From NCBI RefSeq assembly GCF_001544915.2, contig NZ_FCOE02000010.1, forward strand, positions 124,001 to 188,000: a stretch of DNA of 64,000 nt, written 5' to 3'. Position numbers and translations under genes: made by a program. Within the stretch, counting starts at the first letter, position 1. Each line of letters opens with the position of its first letter. Under the pieces are notes generated by a model. It had not been told where the DNA came from. It saw only the letters and a list, made by a program, of their open reading frames with translations, and did not search any database. This DNA is from Caballeronia pedi. GTDB lineage: Bacteria > Pseudomonadota > Gammaproteobacteria > Burkholderiales > Burkholderiaceae. Below, piece by piece: positions 30,410 to 38,688 of this stretch.

Positions 30410-31681
30410 ATGCTCTATCAAATTCACGAATTTCAGCGTGCCATGCTGTCTCCCCTCACAGCATGGGCCGAGGCCGCATCGAAGTCGTTCGTCAACCCGG
30501 CCAGCCCCCTCGCCTACATTCCCGGCTCGAGCCGCTTCGCCGCGGGTTACGAACTGCTCTACCGGCTCGGCAAGGATTACGAGAAGCCGCAGTTCGACCT
30601 TCATCAGATCGTCAAGGACGGCCACAACATTCCGATCGTCGAGCAGACGGTGGTCGAGAAGCCGTTCTGCCGCCTGTTGCGCTTCAAGCGCTTCGCCGAT
30701 GACAGCGCGACCGTCACCAAGCTGAAGAACGAGCCGATCGTGCTCGTGTGCGCGCCGCTCTCGGGCCATCATTCCACGCTGCTGCGCGACACAGTGAAAA
30801 CGCTGTTGCAGGACCACAAGGTGTACATCACCGACTGGATCGACGCGCGCATGGTGCCGATCGAGAACGGCCCGTTCCATCTGGACGATTACGTCGAGTA
30901 CATTCAGGAGTTCATCCGCCATATCGGCGCGAAGGATCTGCACGTGATCTCGGTGTGTCAGCCGACCGTGCCGGTGCTCGCCGCCATTTCGCTGATGGCG
31001 AGCCGAGGCGAAGACACGCCGCGCACGATGACCATGATGGGCGGCCCGATCGACGCGCGTCGCAGCCCCACGTCGGTCAACTCGCTCGCGAACGAGCACT
31101 CGTACGGGTGGTTCGAGAACAACGTCATCTACACGGTGCCGGCGAACTATCCCGGCGTGGGACGCAAGGTCTATCCGGGCTTCCTGCAGCACGCGGGCTT
31201 CGTCGCGATGAATCCGGAGCGCCATCTCACGGCCCATTGGGACTTCTATCAAAATCTGCTGCGCGGCGACGATGACGACGCCGAGCAGCATCGCCGTTTC
31301 TACGACGAATACAACGCCGTGCTCGACATGGCCGCCGAGTATTATCTGGAGACGATCCGCGTCGTGTTCCAGGAGTTCCGGCTTGCGGAAGGCACCTGGG
31401 AAGTCAACGACGAACTCGTGCGTCCGCAGGACATCACGCATACGGCGCTGTTCACGATCGAAGGCGAACTCGACGACATCTCCGGCAGTGGTCAGACGCG
31501 CGCCGCGCACGATCTGTGCACCGGCATCCCGGCGAAGCACAAGCGCCATTTCACGGCGGAGAAAGCCGGCCACTACGGCATTTTCTCGGGACGTCGCTGG
31601 CGCACGATGGTGTATCCGCAATTGCGCGAGTTCATCCTCGAACACGACAAGACGCCGAAGACCGAAGCCGTGCCGGCGTAA
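30410..31681 (+). CDS. phaZ: Intracellular polyhydroxyalkanoate depolymerase
   Basis: 423 residues from ATG 30410 (MLYQIHEFQRAMLSP), the family's normal beginning; an in-frame ATG at 30329 would add 27 unrelated residues. PhaZ mobilises stored polyhydroxybutyrate in the cytoplasm. It has an alpha/beta-hydrolase fold with a cysteine nucleophile in a lipase-box-like VCQPTVP at Cys183, the same position as in the Cupriavidus enzyme; the Asp of EGELDDISG and the His of KAGHYGIFSG complete the likely triad. No signal peptide. A strong terminator follows. The convergent TetR gene lies just beyond. Confidence 0.94.
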   Translation: MLYQIHEFQRAMLSPLTAWAEAASKSFVNPASPLAYIPGSSRFAAGYELLYRLGKDYEKPQFDLHQIVKDGHNIPIVEQTVVEKPFCRLLRFKRFADDSATVTKLKNEPIVLVCAPLSGHHSTLLRDTVKTLLQDHKVYITDWIDARMVPIENGPFHLDDYVEYIQEFIRHIGAKDLHVISVCQPTVPVLAAISLMASRGEDTPRTMTMMGGPIDARRSPTSVNSLANEHSYGWFENNVIYTVPANYPGVGRKVYPGFLQHAGFVAMNPERHLTAHWDFYQNLLRGDDDDAEQHRRFYDEYNAVLDMAAEYYLETIRVVFQEFRLAEGTWEVNDELVRPQDITHTALFTIEGELDDISGSGQTRAAHDLCTGIPAKHKRHFTAEKAGHYGIFSGRRWRTMVYPQLREFILEHDKTPKTEAVPA

Positions 31682-31700
31682 ACACGCACGCATCAAATAA

Positions 31701-31736
31701 AAACGTCGCGCCTTGCAAAAGGCGCGACGTTTTTTT
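31701..31736. terminator. Strong intrinsic terminator after phaZ
   Basis: A perfect 12-bp stem AAACGTCGCGCC / GGCGCGACGTTT with an 8-base loop, followed by a T-run. The A-run on the other side lets it serve the convergent TetR gene too. Confidence 0.9.
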
Positions 31737-31766
31737 CTTCCGACGGCGCGTGCGCGTCGGCGCGAA

Positions 31767-32399
31767 TCAGCGACGCGTCAGATACGCCAGCAACAGTTCG
31801 GTATTCATCCGCACGATCTGATCGCGCTGGCCCTGCTCGCTGAAATCGAGCCCGAATGTCGCTTCCAGCGTGAAGCGGTTCGAGACGATGTAATAGCCGA
31901 GCCCCGACAGGATGATGTAGAACTTGAGCGGATCGACGTCGGTGCGAAACAATCCGGCCTTCTGGCCACGATCGAGAATGGCCGTGAGCGTGGTGACAAT
32001 TGGTGAGATGAGTTCGCGTATGCGATTCGATCCTTTGATATATCTCGCTTCGTGAAGATTTTCGTTATTGATGAGACGCAAGAGTTCCGGGTGATCGCGG
32101 TAATAATCCCAGACGAAATGCGCGAGACGTGTCATTGCCTCGATGGGCGCGATGCCGTCGAGTTCGAGCGTGCGCTCGGCGTCGACGAGCGCGGCCAGCG
32201 CATGTTCGAGCACGGCGGTGAATAACTGCTCCTTGCTACCGAAGTAGTAATAGAGCATACGTTCATTGGTTTCCGCCCGGCGCGCGATCTGATCGACGCG
32301 GGCGCCGAACAGACCTCCGGCAGCGAATTCTTCTGCGGCGGCAAGCAAAATACGGCGCCGGGTGCCTTCAGGATCTCTTTTGATTTTCGGCTGATTCAT
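31767..32399 (-). CDS. TetR/AcrR-family transcriptional regulator
   Basis: 210 residues from ATG 32399 (MNQPKIKRDPEGTRRRILL). The N-terminal helix-turn-helix is clear: RRRILLAAAEEFAAGG, ARVDQIARRAETNERMLYYYFGSKEQLF. The C-terminal ligand domain (HFVWDYYRDHPELLRLINNEN) is of the TetR_C type seen in regulators of efflux or fatty-acid genes. It is divergent from rsxB and convergent with phaZ, so its target may be itself or unlinked genes. Ligand unknown. Confidence 0.88.
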   Translation of the reverse strand: MNQPKIKRDPEGTRRRILLAAAEEFAAGGLFGARVDQIARRAETNERMLYYYFGSKEQLFTAVLEHALAALVDAERTLELDGIAPIEAMTRLAHFVWDYYRDHPELLRLINNENLHEARYIKGSNRIRELISPIVTTLTAILDRGQKAGLFRTDVDPLKFYIILSGLGYYIVSNRFTLEATFGLDFSEQGQRDQIVRMNTELLLAYLTRR

Positions 32400-32766
32400 G
32401 GTGGCATGACTCGCGAGCCGCGTTGCCGGATTAGCGTCACGCGGCCCGCATAGGGGTACATGACGTGAACGGGCGCTGCCCAGGGTTAATGGGAGACACC
32501 GTCCTGCGGTCAAACGGAAAAGCGCTTCGATTATGCGCACATCGAAGAACATTGGCAATTAGGATTGAAAGACATTCGTCACGATAGCGGGTGACTTCGG
32601 CGATAATGTCGATCAAAGCCGAGCGCGCGACCGGAAAGCGGCACGCGCGCCGAACCGGCAGCGTGCCGTCGTCGTGGACGCCGAAGCGTTCTGGCGTCCG
32701 TCATCCTCCGGCTACGCCCCTGCGCCCACGCTGCGCCCGTCCCCAAGGCATCATCGCAATCCCTCC
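32400..32766. other. 367-bp divergent region between the TetR gene and rsxB
   Basis: No gene seen. A GATAAT -10-like hexamer lies at 32602-32607 facing rsxB without a convincing -35. Any TetR operator should lie here, but I find no strong palindrome. Confidence 0.25.
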
Positions 32767-33615
32767 GTGACCGCAACTGTTTCCAAGACGCTCGCAGAGC
32801 GCATCGAAGACCTGCTGCCGCAGACGCAATGCACGAAGTGCGGCTATCCCGCCTGCCGGCCGTACGCCGAAGCCATCGCCGCGGGCGAGGCGAACTACAA
32901 CCAGTGTCCGCCGGGCGGCGCCGAAGGCATCGCCCGGCTCGCCGCGCTGCTCGGCAAGCCCGATATTCCTCTCGATACGACGCATGGCGTCGAGCGCGCG
33001 CGGCCCGTCGCGGTGATCGACGAGAACGTGTGCATCGGCTGCACGCTGTGCATGCAGGCGTGTCCGGTCGATGCCATCGCTGGCGCGGCCAAGCAGATGC
33101 ATACGGTCATCGCCGAGCTGTGCACGGGCTGCGATCTGTGCGTGCCGCCTTGCCCGGTCGATTGCATCGCGATGGTGCCGGTGACCGGCGAGCACACCGG
33201 CTGGAACGCATGGAGCCAGGAAGAAGCCGATCTGGCGCGGGCACGTCACGACCGCCACCTGGCGCGCATCGAGCGGGAACGCGCGCAAGCCGAGGCACGC
33301 GCGAGCGCGCGTCAGGCGGCGCGCGCGGCGCAGGCGGATCAGGCGGATCAAGCCGCGCAGGAAGCTCCCCCCGCAGCACCCGCCGCGAGCGACGACCCCG
33401 AAGCCAAAAAGCGCGCGATCATTCAGGCCGCGCTCGAACGCGCCCGCAAGAAGAAGGAAGAGATGGCGCAACTCGGCGCGGGCCCGAAAAACACGGCTCA
33501 GGTCAGCCCCGCCGTGCAGGCGCAGATCGACGCCGCCGAGGAACGCCGCCGCCGTCTCGGACTGACGGACGGCGAAAACGCCCCTCATCCCGACAAGGGC
33601 GACAAACCCGCGTAA
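32767..33615 (+). CDS. rsxB: Electron transport complex subunit RsxB/RnfB, iron-sulfur protein
   Basis: 282 residues from GTG 32767. In order: the 4Fe4S domain [16 protein letters not shown]...CPPGG, two ferredoxin clusters [16 protein letters not shown] and [16 protein letters not shown], then ~120 residues of Ala/Glu/Arg/Lys-rich predicted helix ending in a polar tail. RnfB/RsxB passes electrons within the six-subunit Rnf/Rsx complex that in E. coli reduces SoxR. Here no other rnf gene is adjacent, and the N-terminal membrane anchor of canonical RnfB is missing. It is followed 16 bases later by nth, echoing the E. coli rsx-nth order. The start could alternatively lie further upstream. Confidence 0.9.
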   Translation: MTATVSKTLAERIEDLLPQTQCTKCGYPACRPYAEAIAAGEANYNQCPPGGAEGIARLAALLGKPDIPLDTTHGVERARPVAVIDENVCIGCTLCMQACPVDAIAGAAKQMHTVIAELCTGCDLCVPPCPVDCIAMVPVTGEHTGWNAWSQEEADLARARHDRHLARIERERAQAEARASARQAARAAQADQADQAAQEAPPAAPAASDDPEAKKRAIIQAALERARKKKEEMAQLGAGPKNTAQVSPAVQAQIDAAEERRRRLGLTDGENAPHPDKGDKPA

Positions 33616-33631
33616 GAACGAGCCTCGCACC

Positions 33632-34276
33632 ATGAACGCCACGAAGCGCCGCGCCATCTACGAGACCTTGCAGAGCCTGAATCCGCATCCGACGACCGAA
33701 CTCGAATACACGACGCCGTTCGAACTGCTGATCGCCGTGATGCTGTCCGCGCAGGCGACGGACGTTTCGGTCAACAAGGCGATGCGCAAGATGTTTCCCG
33801 TCGCCAATACGCCAGCGGCGGTGCTGGCGCTGGGCGAGGACGGCGTGTCGGAGTACATCCGCACGATAGGGCTCTATCGCACGAAAGCGAAGAACGTGAT
33901 CGCGACGTGCCGCATTCTCATCGACCAGCACGGCGGCGAGGTGCCGGCGGAGCGCGAGGCGCTGGAGGCATTGCCGGGCGTCGGCCGCAAGACCGCGAAC
34001 GTCATCCTGAACACGGCGTTCGGACAGCCGACCATCGCCGTCGATACGCACATCTTCCGCGTGGCGAATCGCACGGGTCTCGCGCCCGGCAAGGACGTGC
34101 GCGCCGTCGAGACCGCGCTCGAAAAATTCACGCCGAAGGAATTCCTGCTCGACGCGCATCACTGGCTTATCCTGCATGGCCGCTACGTCTGCAAGGCGCG
34201 CGTGCCCGAGTGCTGGCATTGTGCGATCGAGCCGCTCTGCGAATACCGGCCTAAGACGCCTGCACCGGTCGAATGA
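33632..34276 (+). CDS. nth: Endonuclease III (DNA glycosylase/AP lyase)
   Basis: 214 residues, near the 211 of E. coli Nth. It removes oxidised pyrimidines and nicks the abasic site. The helix-hairpin-helix LPGVGRKTANVIL carries the catalytic Lys, VDTHIFRVANR the catalytic Asp, and the C-terminal C-X6-C-X2-C-X5-C motif in CKARVPECWHCAIEPLCEY binds a 4Fe4S cluster. It is co-directional with rsxB, an iron-sulfur electron carrier, 16 bases upstream. Confidence 0.97.
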   Translation: MNATKRRAIYETLQSLNPHPTTELEYTTPFELLIAVMLSAQATDVSVNKAMRKMFPVANTPAAVLALGEDGVSEYIRTIGLYRTKAKNVIATCRILIDQHGGEVPAEREALEALPGVGRKTANVILNTAFGQPTIAVDTHIFRVANRTGLAPGKDVRAVETALEKFTPKEFLLDAHHWLILHGRYVCKARVPECWHCAIEPLCEYRPKTPAPVE

Positions 34277-34349
34277 GCGGTTTGGGCGGACCGGGCGCGC
34301 CGCGGTCTACAATAGCGGGTTCAGAAACCCGCAATCGAATCAATACCTT

Positions 34350-34781
34350 ATGTTCAATCCCAGTCGCGACGAAGTTCGCCAGTTTTTCACCGAAACGTGG
34401 CGCAAGGAGCGCGCCGGCGAAATTCTGACGCCGCTCGAAAGCATGGCCGCCGACTGGATCGGCGAGCATCCCGAGTATCACGACGCGCTCGTGAATCCGG
34501 ATTCGCGTGAAGCCGATTACTCGCCCGATCGCGGCCAGACCAATCCGTTTCTGCATCTGTCGATGCATCTGGCGATCAGCGAGCAACTGTCGATCGATCA
34601 GCCGCCGGGCATCCGGCGCGCGCACGACCGGCTCGTCGCGCGCCTGGGTTCGCCGCACGACGCGCAGCACGCCATCATGGATTGCCTCGGTCAGGTGATC
34701 TGGGAAGCGCAGCGCTCGGGCACGCCGCCGGATACCGACGCCTATCTCGCGCTGATCGAGCGCCGCGCCTCGCGCGACTGA
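34350..34781 (+). CDS. DUF1841 family protein
   Basis: 143 residues from ATG 34350 (MFNPSRDEVRQFFTETW). The sequence matches DUF1841: PLESMAADWIGEHPEYH, then NPFLHLSMHLAISEQLSIDQPPG and HAIMDCLGQVIWEAQR. It is cytosolic with conserved His residues in the HLSMHL stretch; no function is known. A TACAAT hexamer at 34308-34313 could be its own -10 box. A strong terminator follows. Confidence 0.85.
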   Translation: MFNPSRDEVRQFFTETWRKERAGEILTPLESMAADWIGEHPEYHDALVNPDSREADYSPDRGQTNPFLHLSMHLAISEQLSIDQPPGIRRAHDRLVARLGSPHDAQHAIMDCLGQVIWEAQRSGTPPDTDAYLALIERRASRD

Positions 34782-34796
34782 GCCTCCGCAAAACAA

Positions 34797-34828
34797 AAAC
34801 ACCCCGCTGCGAAGCGGGGTGTTTCTTA
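34797..34828. terminator. Intrinsic terminator between DUF1841 gene and cytochrome c gene
   Basis: Perfect 12-bp stem AAACACCCCGCT / AGCGGGGTGTTT with a 4-base GCGA loop, flanked by an A-run on the left and T-rich bases on the right. It can serve both convergent genes. Confidence 0.88.
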
Positions 34829-34853
34829 TTCTGCGACGTCCAATGCGGCGCGC

Positions 34854-35231
34854 TTACTTCTTCAGTACGAGACTGCCGTCGAGCGACTGGATATACGCCG
34901 CGAGATCCTTCAGATCGCTCTGCGACAGGCTCTGCACCTGCGCCGCCATGATGGCGTTATTGCGGCCGAAATTCGGGTTGTTGCCGCCGATCTGATACTG
35001 GCGCAGCGCCCAGTAGATATAGGTCGCATGCTGACCCGCGAGCCTCGGATACTCGCCGCTGACCGGCTTGTTGAGGTTGGGGCCGTGGCAGGCTGCGCAG
35101 TTGTGGCTGTCCGACAGCGCCTTCCCGTTGCTCACGTCGGCCGCGTGCGCGCCGCCGACCGTCATGCCGATGAGCGCCGCTGCCGCGCACGCTGCCTTGA
35201 AGCTGCTGTGAAGTGCCTTTGAGGGCTTCAT
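34854..35231 (-). CDS. Single-haem c-type cytochrome, second of tandem pair
   Basis: 125 residues. Signal peptide with AAALIGMTVGGAHA, then the haem-binding motif NCAACHGP (CXXCH). The rest follows the cytochrome c4/c553 plan: EYPRLAGQHATYIYWALRQY, a methionine ligand region near NAIMAAQVQSLS and the closing helix DLKDLAAYIQSLDG. A periplasmic electron carrier, probably for a terminal oxidase. It lies 42 bases after the other cytochrome gene and both probably share the promoter at 35773-35801. Confidence 0.9.
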   Translation of the reverse strand: MKPSKALHSSFKAACAAAALIGMTVGGAHAADVSNGKALSDSHNCAACHGPNLNKPVSGEYPRLAGQHATYIYWALRQYQIGGNNPNFGRNNAIMAAQVQSLSQSDLKDLAAYIQSLDGSLVLKK

Positions 35232-35273
35232 GAATTCTCCTTCCCGTTGTCGCTTGGTCGCGTCACGCGCGGA

Positions 35274-35639
35274 TCACTTGTCGGGATTGTTCTTCGATTG
35301 GGGAGTCTGCGCGGCGTAGTACGCGGCGATATCGGCGATATCCTGATCCGACAGCGTCGTCGCGATGGCGCGCATCGTGTCGAAATGACGGTCGCCCTTC
35401 TTGTAGGCATGCAGCGCATTGGCGATGTACTGCGCGTTCTGGCCACCCAGCATCGGCACTTCGTAGACTTCGGGGTACGCGGTGCGATAGCCGGGGATGC
35501 CGTGGCAGCCGATGCACATCGCGACCTTGCCCTCTGCGGCCTTCGCGTTGCCGACGACGTCGGCCGACGCCTGGGTCGCGAAGCCGGCAAGACCCGACAG
35601 CGCTGCAATCACGGCACATTTGCCGACGAAATTGTTCAT
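35274..35639 (-). CDS. Single-haem c-type cytochrome, first of tandem pair
   Basis: 121 residues from ATG 35639 (MNNFVGKCAVIAALSG). Signal peptide ends near TQASA; haem motif MCIGCHGIPG; then VPMLGGQNAQYIANALHAY, a Met-containing FDTMRAIATTLSDQD and closing helix DIAAYYAAQ. This also resembles one half of a di-haem cytochrome c4. Longer in-frame upstream sequence is not conserved. Together with the following gene it looks like a c4-type cytochrome encoded as two separate chains. Confidence 0.9.
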   Translation of the reverse strand: MNNFVGKCAVIAALSGLAGFATQASADVVGNAKAAEGKVAMCIGCHGIPGYRTAYPEVYEVPMLGGQNAQYIANALHAYKKGDRHFDTMRAIATTLSDQDIADIAAYYAAQTPQSKNNPDK

Positions 35640-36036
35640 AGCTCTTCTAACCTGGCTTGAGGGGGAATCCGGCGCTCCAGAGGCCGTGGCCCGCGCCGAG
35701 CGCAATACAACCTTCTCGGGACTGTTTGCTGCTACGGGGTTTGTCGCCACGCAGGCCAAAAAAATCGCGCTAATTGTACCGCGCGACCTATCCCCCGTCC
35801 ACACGCGGACCGCGCGGAAGCTTTGCTGGCAAGGGGAATCGGCTGAAAAGCAGTCGTTCGACCTGCGACAATTCGTCCCTGTACAAGCGATGAGCCCGCC
35901 TGCGCGCTCGCTGCAAACGCGCTCGGACGCGCTGCCGCCAACGGCGGTGAAGCGGCTCAAACGATACCCGGCGCGCCTCAATGTCGAAAGGTCTTCTGAC
36001 TTATACTGGGATTTTTTTCCCGACCGGATCTTCGTC
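35640..36036. other. 397-bp divergent region between cytochrome and MoxR genes
   Basis: No gene seen. It holds the cytochrome promoter described separately and, toward the MoxR gene, a TATACT -10-like hexamer at 36002-36007 about 30 bases before the ATG, with only a weak -35. The remainder shows nothing recognisable. Confidence 0.4.
35773..35801 (-). promoter_or_regulatory. Sigma-70-like promoter for the cytochrome c pair
   Basis: On the minus strand TGGACG (-35) and TACAAT (-10) are separated by 17 bases. Transcription would start about 125 bases upstream of the first cytochrome gene. Confidence 0.5.
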
Positions 36037-36879
36037 ATGCGTTTCGAAGGCTCATCGCAATACGTCGCAACCGACGATCTCAAGCTCGCGGTGAACGCCG
36101 CAATGACGCTGCAACGGCCGCTGCTCATCAAGGGCGAACCCGGCACCGGCAAGACCATGCTCGCGGAAGAAGTCGCGCTCGCGCTCGGCATGCCGCTCCT
36201 GCAATGGCACATCAAGTCGACGACCAAGGCGCAGCAGGGTCTTTACGAATACGACGCGGTCTCGCGCCTGCGCGATTCGCAGCTCGGCGACGAACGCGTG
36301 AAGGACATCCGCAATTACATCGTCAAGGGCGTGCTGTGGCAGGCGTTCGATTCGGACCAGCAGAGCGTGCTGCTCATCGACGAGATCGACAAGGCGGACA
36401 TCGAATTTCCGAACGATCTGTTGCGTGAGCTCGACCGCATGGAGTTCTACGTGTACGAGACGCGCGAGCTCGTGAAGGCGAAGCACCGGCCGCTCGTCAT
36501 CATCACGTCGAACAACGAGAAGGAACTGCCCGACGCGTTCCTGCGCCGCTGCTTCTTCCACTACATCCGGTTCCCGGACGCCGAGACGATGAAAGCCATC
36601 GTCGAGGTGCATTTCCCCAATATCAAACAGGATCTGCTCGCAGCGGCGATGCAGAGCTTCTTCGAATTACGCGGCGTGTCGGGACTCAAGAAGAAGCCGT
36701 CGACGTCCGAACTGCTCGACTGGCTGAAGCTTCTCCTGGCCGAAGACATCCCGCCCGAAGCCCTGCGCTCGTCGGATCAGAAACAGATCGTGCCGCCTTT
36801 GCACGGCGCGCTTTTGAAGAACGAACAGGACGTCGCGCTGTTCGAGCGTCTGCTTTTCATGAACCGTAACCATCGCTAG
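36037..36879 (+). CDS. MoxR-type AAA+ ATPase
   Basis: 280 residues from ATG 36037 (MRFEGSSQYVATDDLK). AAA+ features: Walker A IKGEPGTGKTMLAEEVA, Walker B VLLIDEIDKADIEFPNDLL, sensor-1 PLVIITSNNEKELPDAFLRRC with an arginine finger. MoxR ATPases work with VWA-domain partners as chaperones that mature metal enzymes or complexes. Here the VWA gene lies two genes downstream, split by a GNAT gene. The 10-base gap to the next gene implies one operon. The client protein is unknown. Confidence 0.9.
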   Translation: MRFEGSSQYVATDDLKLAVNAAMTLQRPLLIKGEPGTGKTMLAEEVALALGMPLLQWHIKSTTKAQQGLYEYDAVSRLRDSQLGDERVKDIRNYIVKGVLWQAFDSDQQSVLLIDEIDKADIEFPNDLLRELDRMEFYVYETRELVKAKHRPLVIITSNNEKELPDAFLRRCFFHYIRFPDAETMKAIVEVHFPNIKQDLLAAAMQSFFELRGVSGLKKKPSTSELLDWLKLLLAEDIPPEALRSSDQKQIVPPLHGALLKNEQDVALFERLLFMNRNHR

Positions 36880-36888
36880 AAAGAAGAA

Positions 36889-37479
36889 ATGAGCCGCTGG
36901 ATCGAACCCGTCACGCTGGAAGGCGAACACGTCAGGCTCGTGCCGCTGACGCTCGAGCACGAAGCCGCCCTGAGCGCCGCCGCGAGCGACGGCGAATTGT
37001 GGAAGCTCTGGTACACCTTCGTGCCCTCGCCCGACAAGACGCGCGCCTATATCGACACCGCGCTCGACATGCGCGACCGCCTGGGCGCGCATCCGTTCGC
37101 CGTGATCGATGCGAAGACCGGCGATGTCGTCGGTTCGACGCGTTACTTCGCAGTGGATGAAGCGAACCGGCGGCTGGAGATCGGCCATACGTGGTATGCC
37201 CGACGCGTGCAGAAGACCGCGCTCAATACCGAAGCCAAGTTGCTGCTGCTCACGCACGCGTTCGAAAGGCTGAACGCGATCGCCGTCGAGTTCCGCACGC
37301 ATTTCATGAACCACGCGTCGCGCACGGCGATCGCGCGGCTCGGCGCGAAACAGGACGGCATTCTGCGCAATCACCAGATCGGCCGCGATGGCGTGTTGCG
37401 CGACACCGTCGTGTTCTCGATCATCCAGTCGGAGTGGCCGGCGGTGCGCGCCAACCTCAACTACCGGCTCGACCGCTGA
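36889..37479 (+). CDS. GNAT-family N-acetyltransferase (RimJ/RimL-like)
   Basis: 196 residues, with AAGAAGAA just upstream of the ATG. The Acetyltransf_3 plan is visible: VTLEGEHVRLVPLTLEHE at the N-terminus, HPFAVIDAKTGDVVGSTRY, the beta-bulge RRLEIGHTWYARRVQKT, and NHASRTAIARLGAKQDG, with Val/Asn positions used for acetyl-CoA. Such enzymes acetylate protein N-termini or small amines. It lies between the MoxR and VWA genes of a presumed operon, so a role in modifying their client is possible but unproven. Confidence 0.87.
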   Translation: MSRWIEPVTLEGEHVRLVPLTLEHEAALSAAASDGELWKLWYTFVPSPDKTRAYIDTALDMRDRLGAHPFAVIDAKTGDVVGSTRYFAVDEANRRLEIGHTWYARRVQKTALNTEAKLLLLTHAFERLNAIAVEFRTHFMNHASRTAIARLGAKQDGILRNHQIGRDGVLRDTVVFSIIQSEWPAVRANLNYRLDR

Positions 37480-37498
37480 TCCCGATGGAGAGCGCGCC

Positions 37499-38674
37499 AT
37501 GCTGATCGACTTCTTCTACTCGCTGCGCGACGCGAAGCTGCCCGTCTCGGTGAAGGAATATCTGACCTTGCTCGAAGGGCTGAAGGCGCAGGTGATCTCG
37601 CCGTCGCTCGACGAGTTCTACTTCCTCGCCCGCATGACGCTCGTGAAGGACGAGAAGTACTTCGACAAGTTCGATCGCGCGTTCGGCGCGTATTTCCACG
37701 GCCTGACGCAACTGCCCGACGAAGCATTCGACATTCCGCTCGACTGGCTCAAGAAGCGCCTCGACCGCGAATTCACCGCGGAAGAAAAGAAGCGAATCGA
37801 GGCGCTCGGCGGCCTCGACAAGCTGATGGAGCGCCTCAAAGAGCTGATGGACGAGCAGAAGGAACGTCACGAAGGCGGCAACAAGTGGATCGGCACGGGC
37901 GGCACGTCGCCGTTCGGGCACGGCGGATATAACCCGGAAGGCATTCGCATCGGCGGGGAATCGTCGGGCAATCGCACCGCCGTGAAGGTGTGGGACGAGC
38001 GCGCGTACAAGGACTACGACGATCAGGTCGAAATCGGCACGCGCAACATCAAGGTCGCGCTGCGGCGTCTGCGGCGCTTCGCGCGCGAAGGCGCGGCCGA
38101 AGAACTCGATCTGCCCGACACGATCCGCAGCACCGCCGCCAATGCGGGCTGGCTCGATATCAAGATGGTGCCCGAGCGCCACAACAACGTGAAGGTGCTG
38201 ATGCTGCTCGACGTCGGCGGTTCGATGGACGATCACATCAAGCGCGTCGAAGAGCTCTTCTCGGCGGCGAAGGCGGAGTTCAAGCATCTCGAGTTCTATT
38301 ACTTCCACAACTGCGTGTACGACTATCTGTGGAAGCACAATCGGCGGCGTCACGCCGAGCGCACGCCGACTTTCGACGTGCTGCACAAGTTCACGGCGGA
38401 CTACAAGCTGATCTTCGTCGGCGACGCGACCATGAGCCCCTACGAAGTGTTGCAGCCGGGCGGTTCCGTCGAATACAACAACGCCGAGGCGGGCGCGGTG
38501 TGGCTGCGCCGTCTCGCCGATCAGTTTCCGCATCACGCGTGGCTCAATCCCGAGCCCGAGCGCCTATGGGAATACCGGCAGTCGATTGCCGCGATCCGCA
38601 ATGTCCTCGGCAATCGCATGTACCCGCTCACGATGGCCGGCCTCGAAACCGCGATGCGCGCGCTGTCGAAATAA
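37499..38674 (+). CDS. VWA domain-containing CoxE-like protein
   Basis: 391 residues from ATG 37499 (MLIDFFYSLRDAKLPVS). The N-terminal half is helical (SVKEYLTLLEGL) with a central Gly-rich loop (GTGGTSPFGHGGYNPEG). The C-terminal half is a von Willebrand A domain, with metal-site LMLLDVGGSMDDH (D-X-G-G-S where classical MIDAS has D-X-S-X-S), YYFHNCVYD and FVGDATMSPYE. Partners of MoxR ATPases have this shape. The gene starts 19 bases after the GNAT gene. Confidence 0.88.
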   Translation: MLIDFFYSLRDAKLPVSVKEYLTLLEGLKAQVISPSLDEFYFLARMTLVKDEKYFDKFDRAFGAYFHGLTQLPDEAFDIPLDWLKKRLDREFTAEEKKRIEALGGLDKLMERLKELMDEQKERHEGGNKWIGTGGTSPFGHGGYNPEGIRIGGESSGNRTAVKVWDERAYKDYDDQVEIGTRNIKVALRRLRRFAREGAAEELDLPDTIRSTAANAGWLDIKMVPERHNNVKVLMLLDVGGSMDDHIKRVEELFSAAKAEFKHLEFYYFHNCVYDYLWKHNRRRHAERTPTFDVLHKFTADYKLIFVGDATMSPYEVLQPGGSVEYNNAEAGAVWLRRLADQFPHHAWLNPEPERLWEYRQSIAAIRNVLGNRMYPLTMAGLETAMRALSK

Positions 38675-38688
38675 ACCAAAAGAACCGC

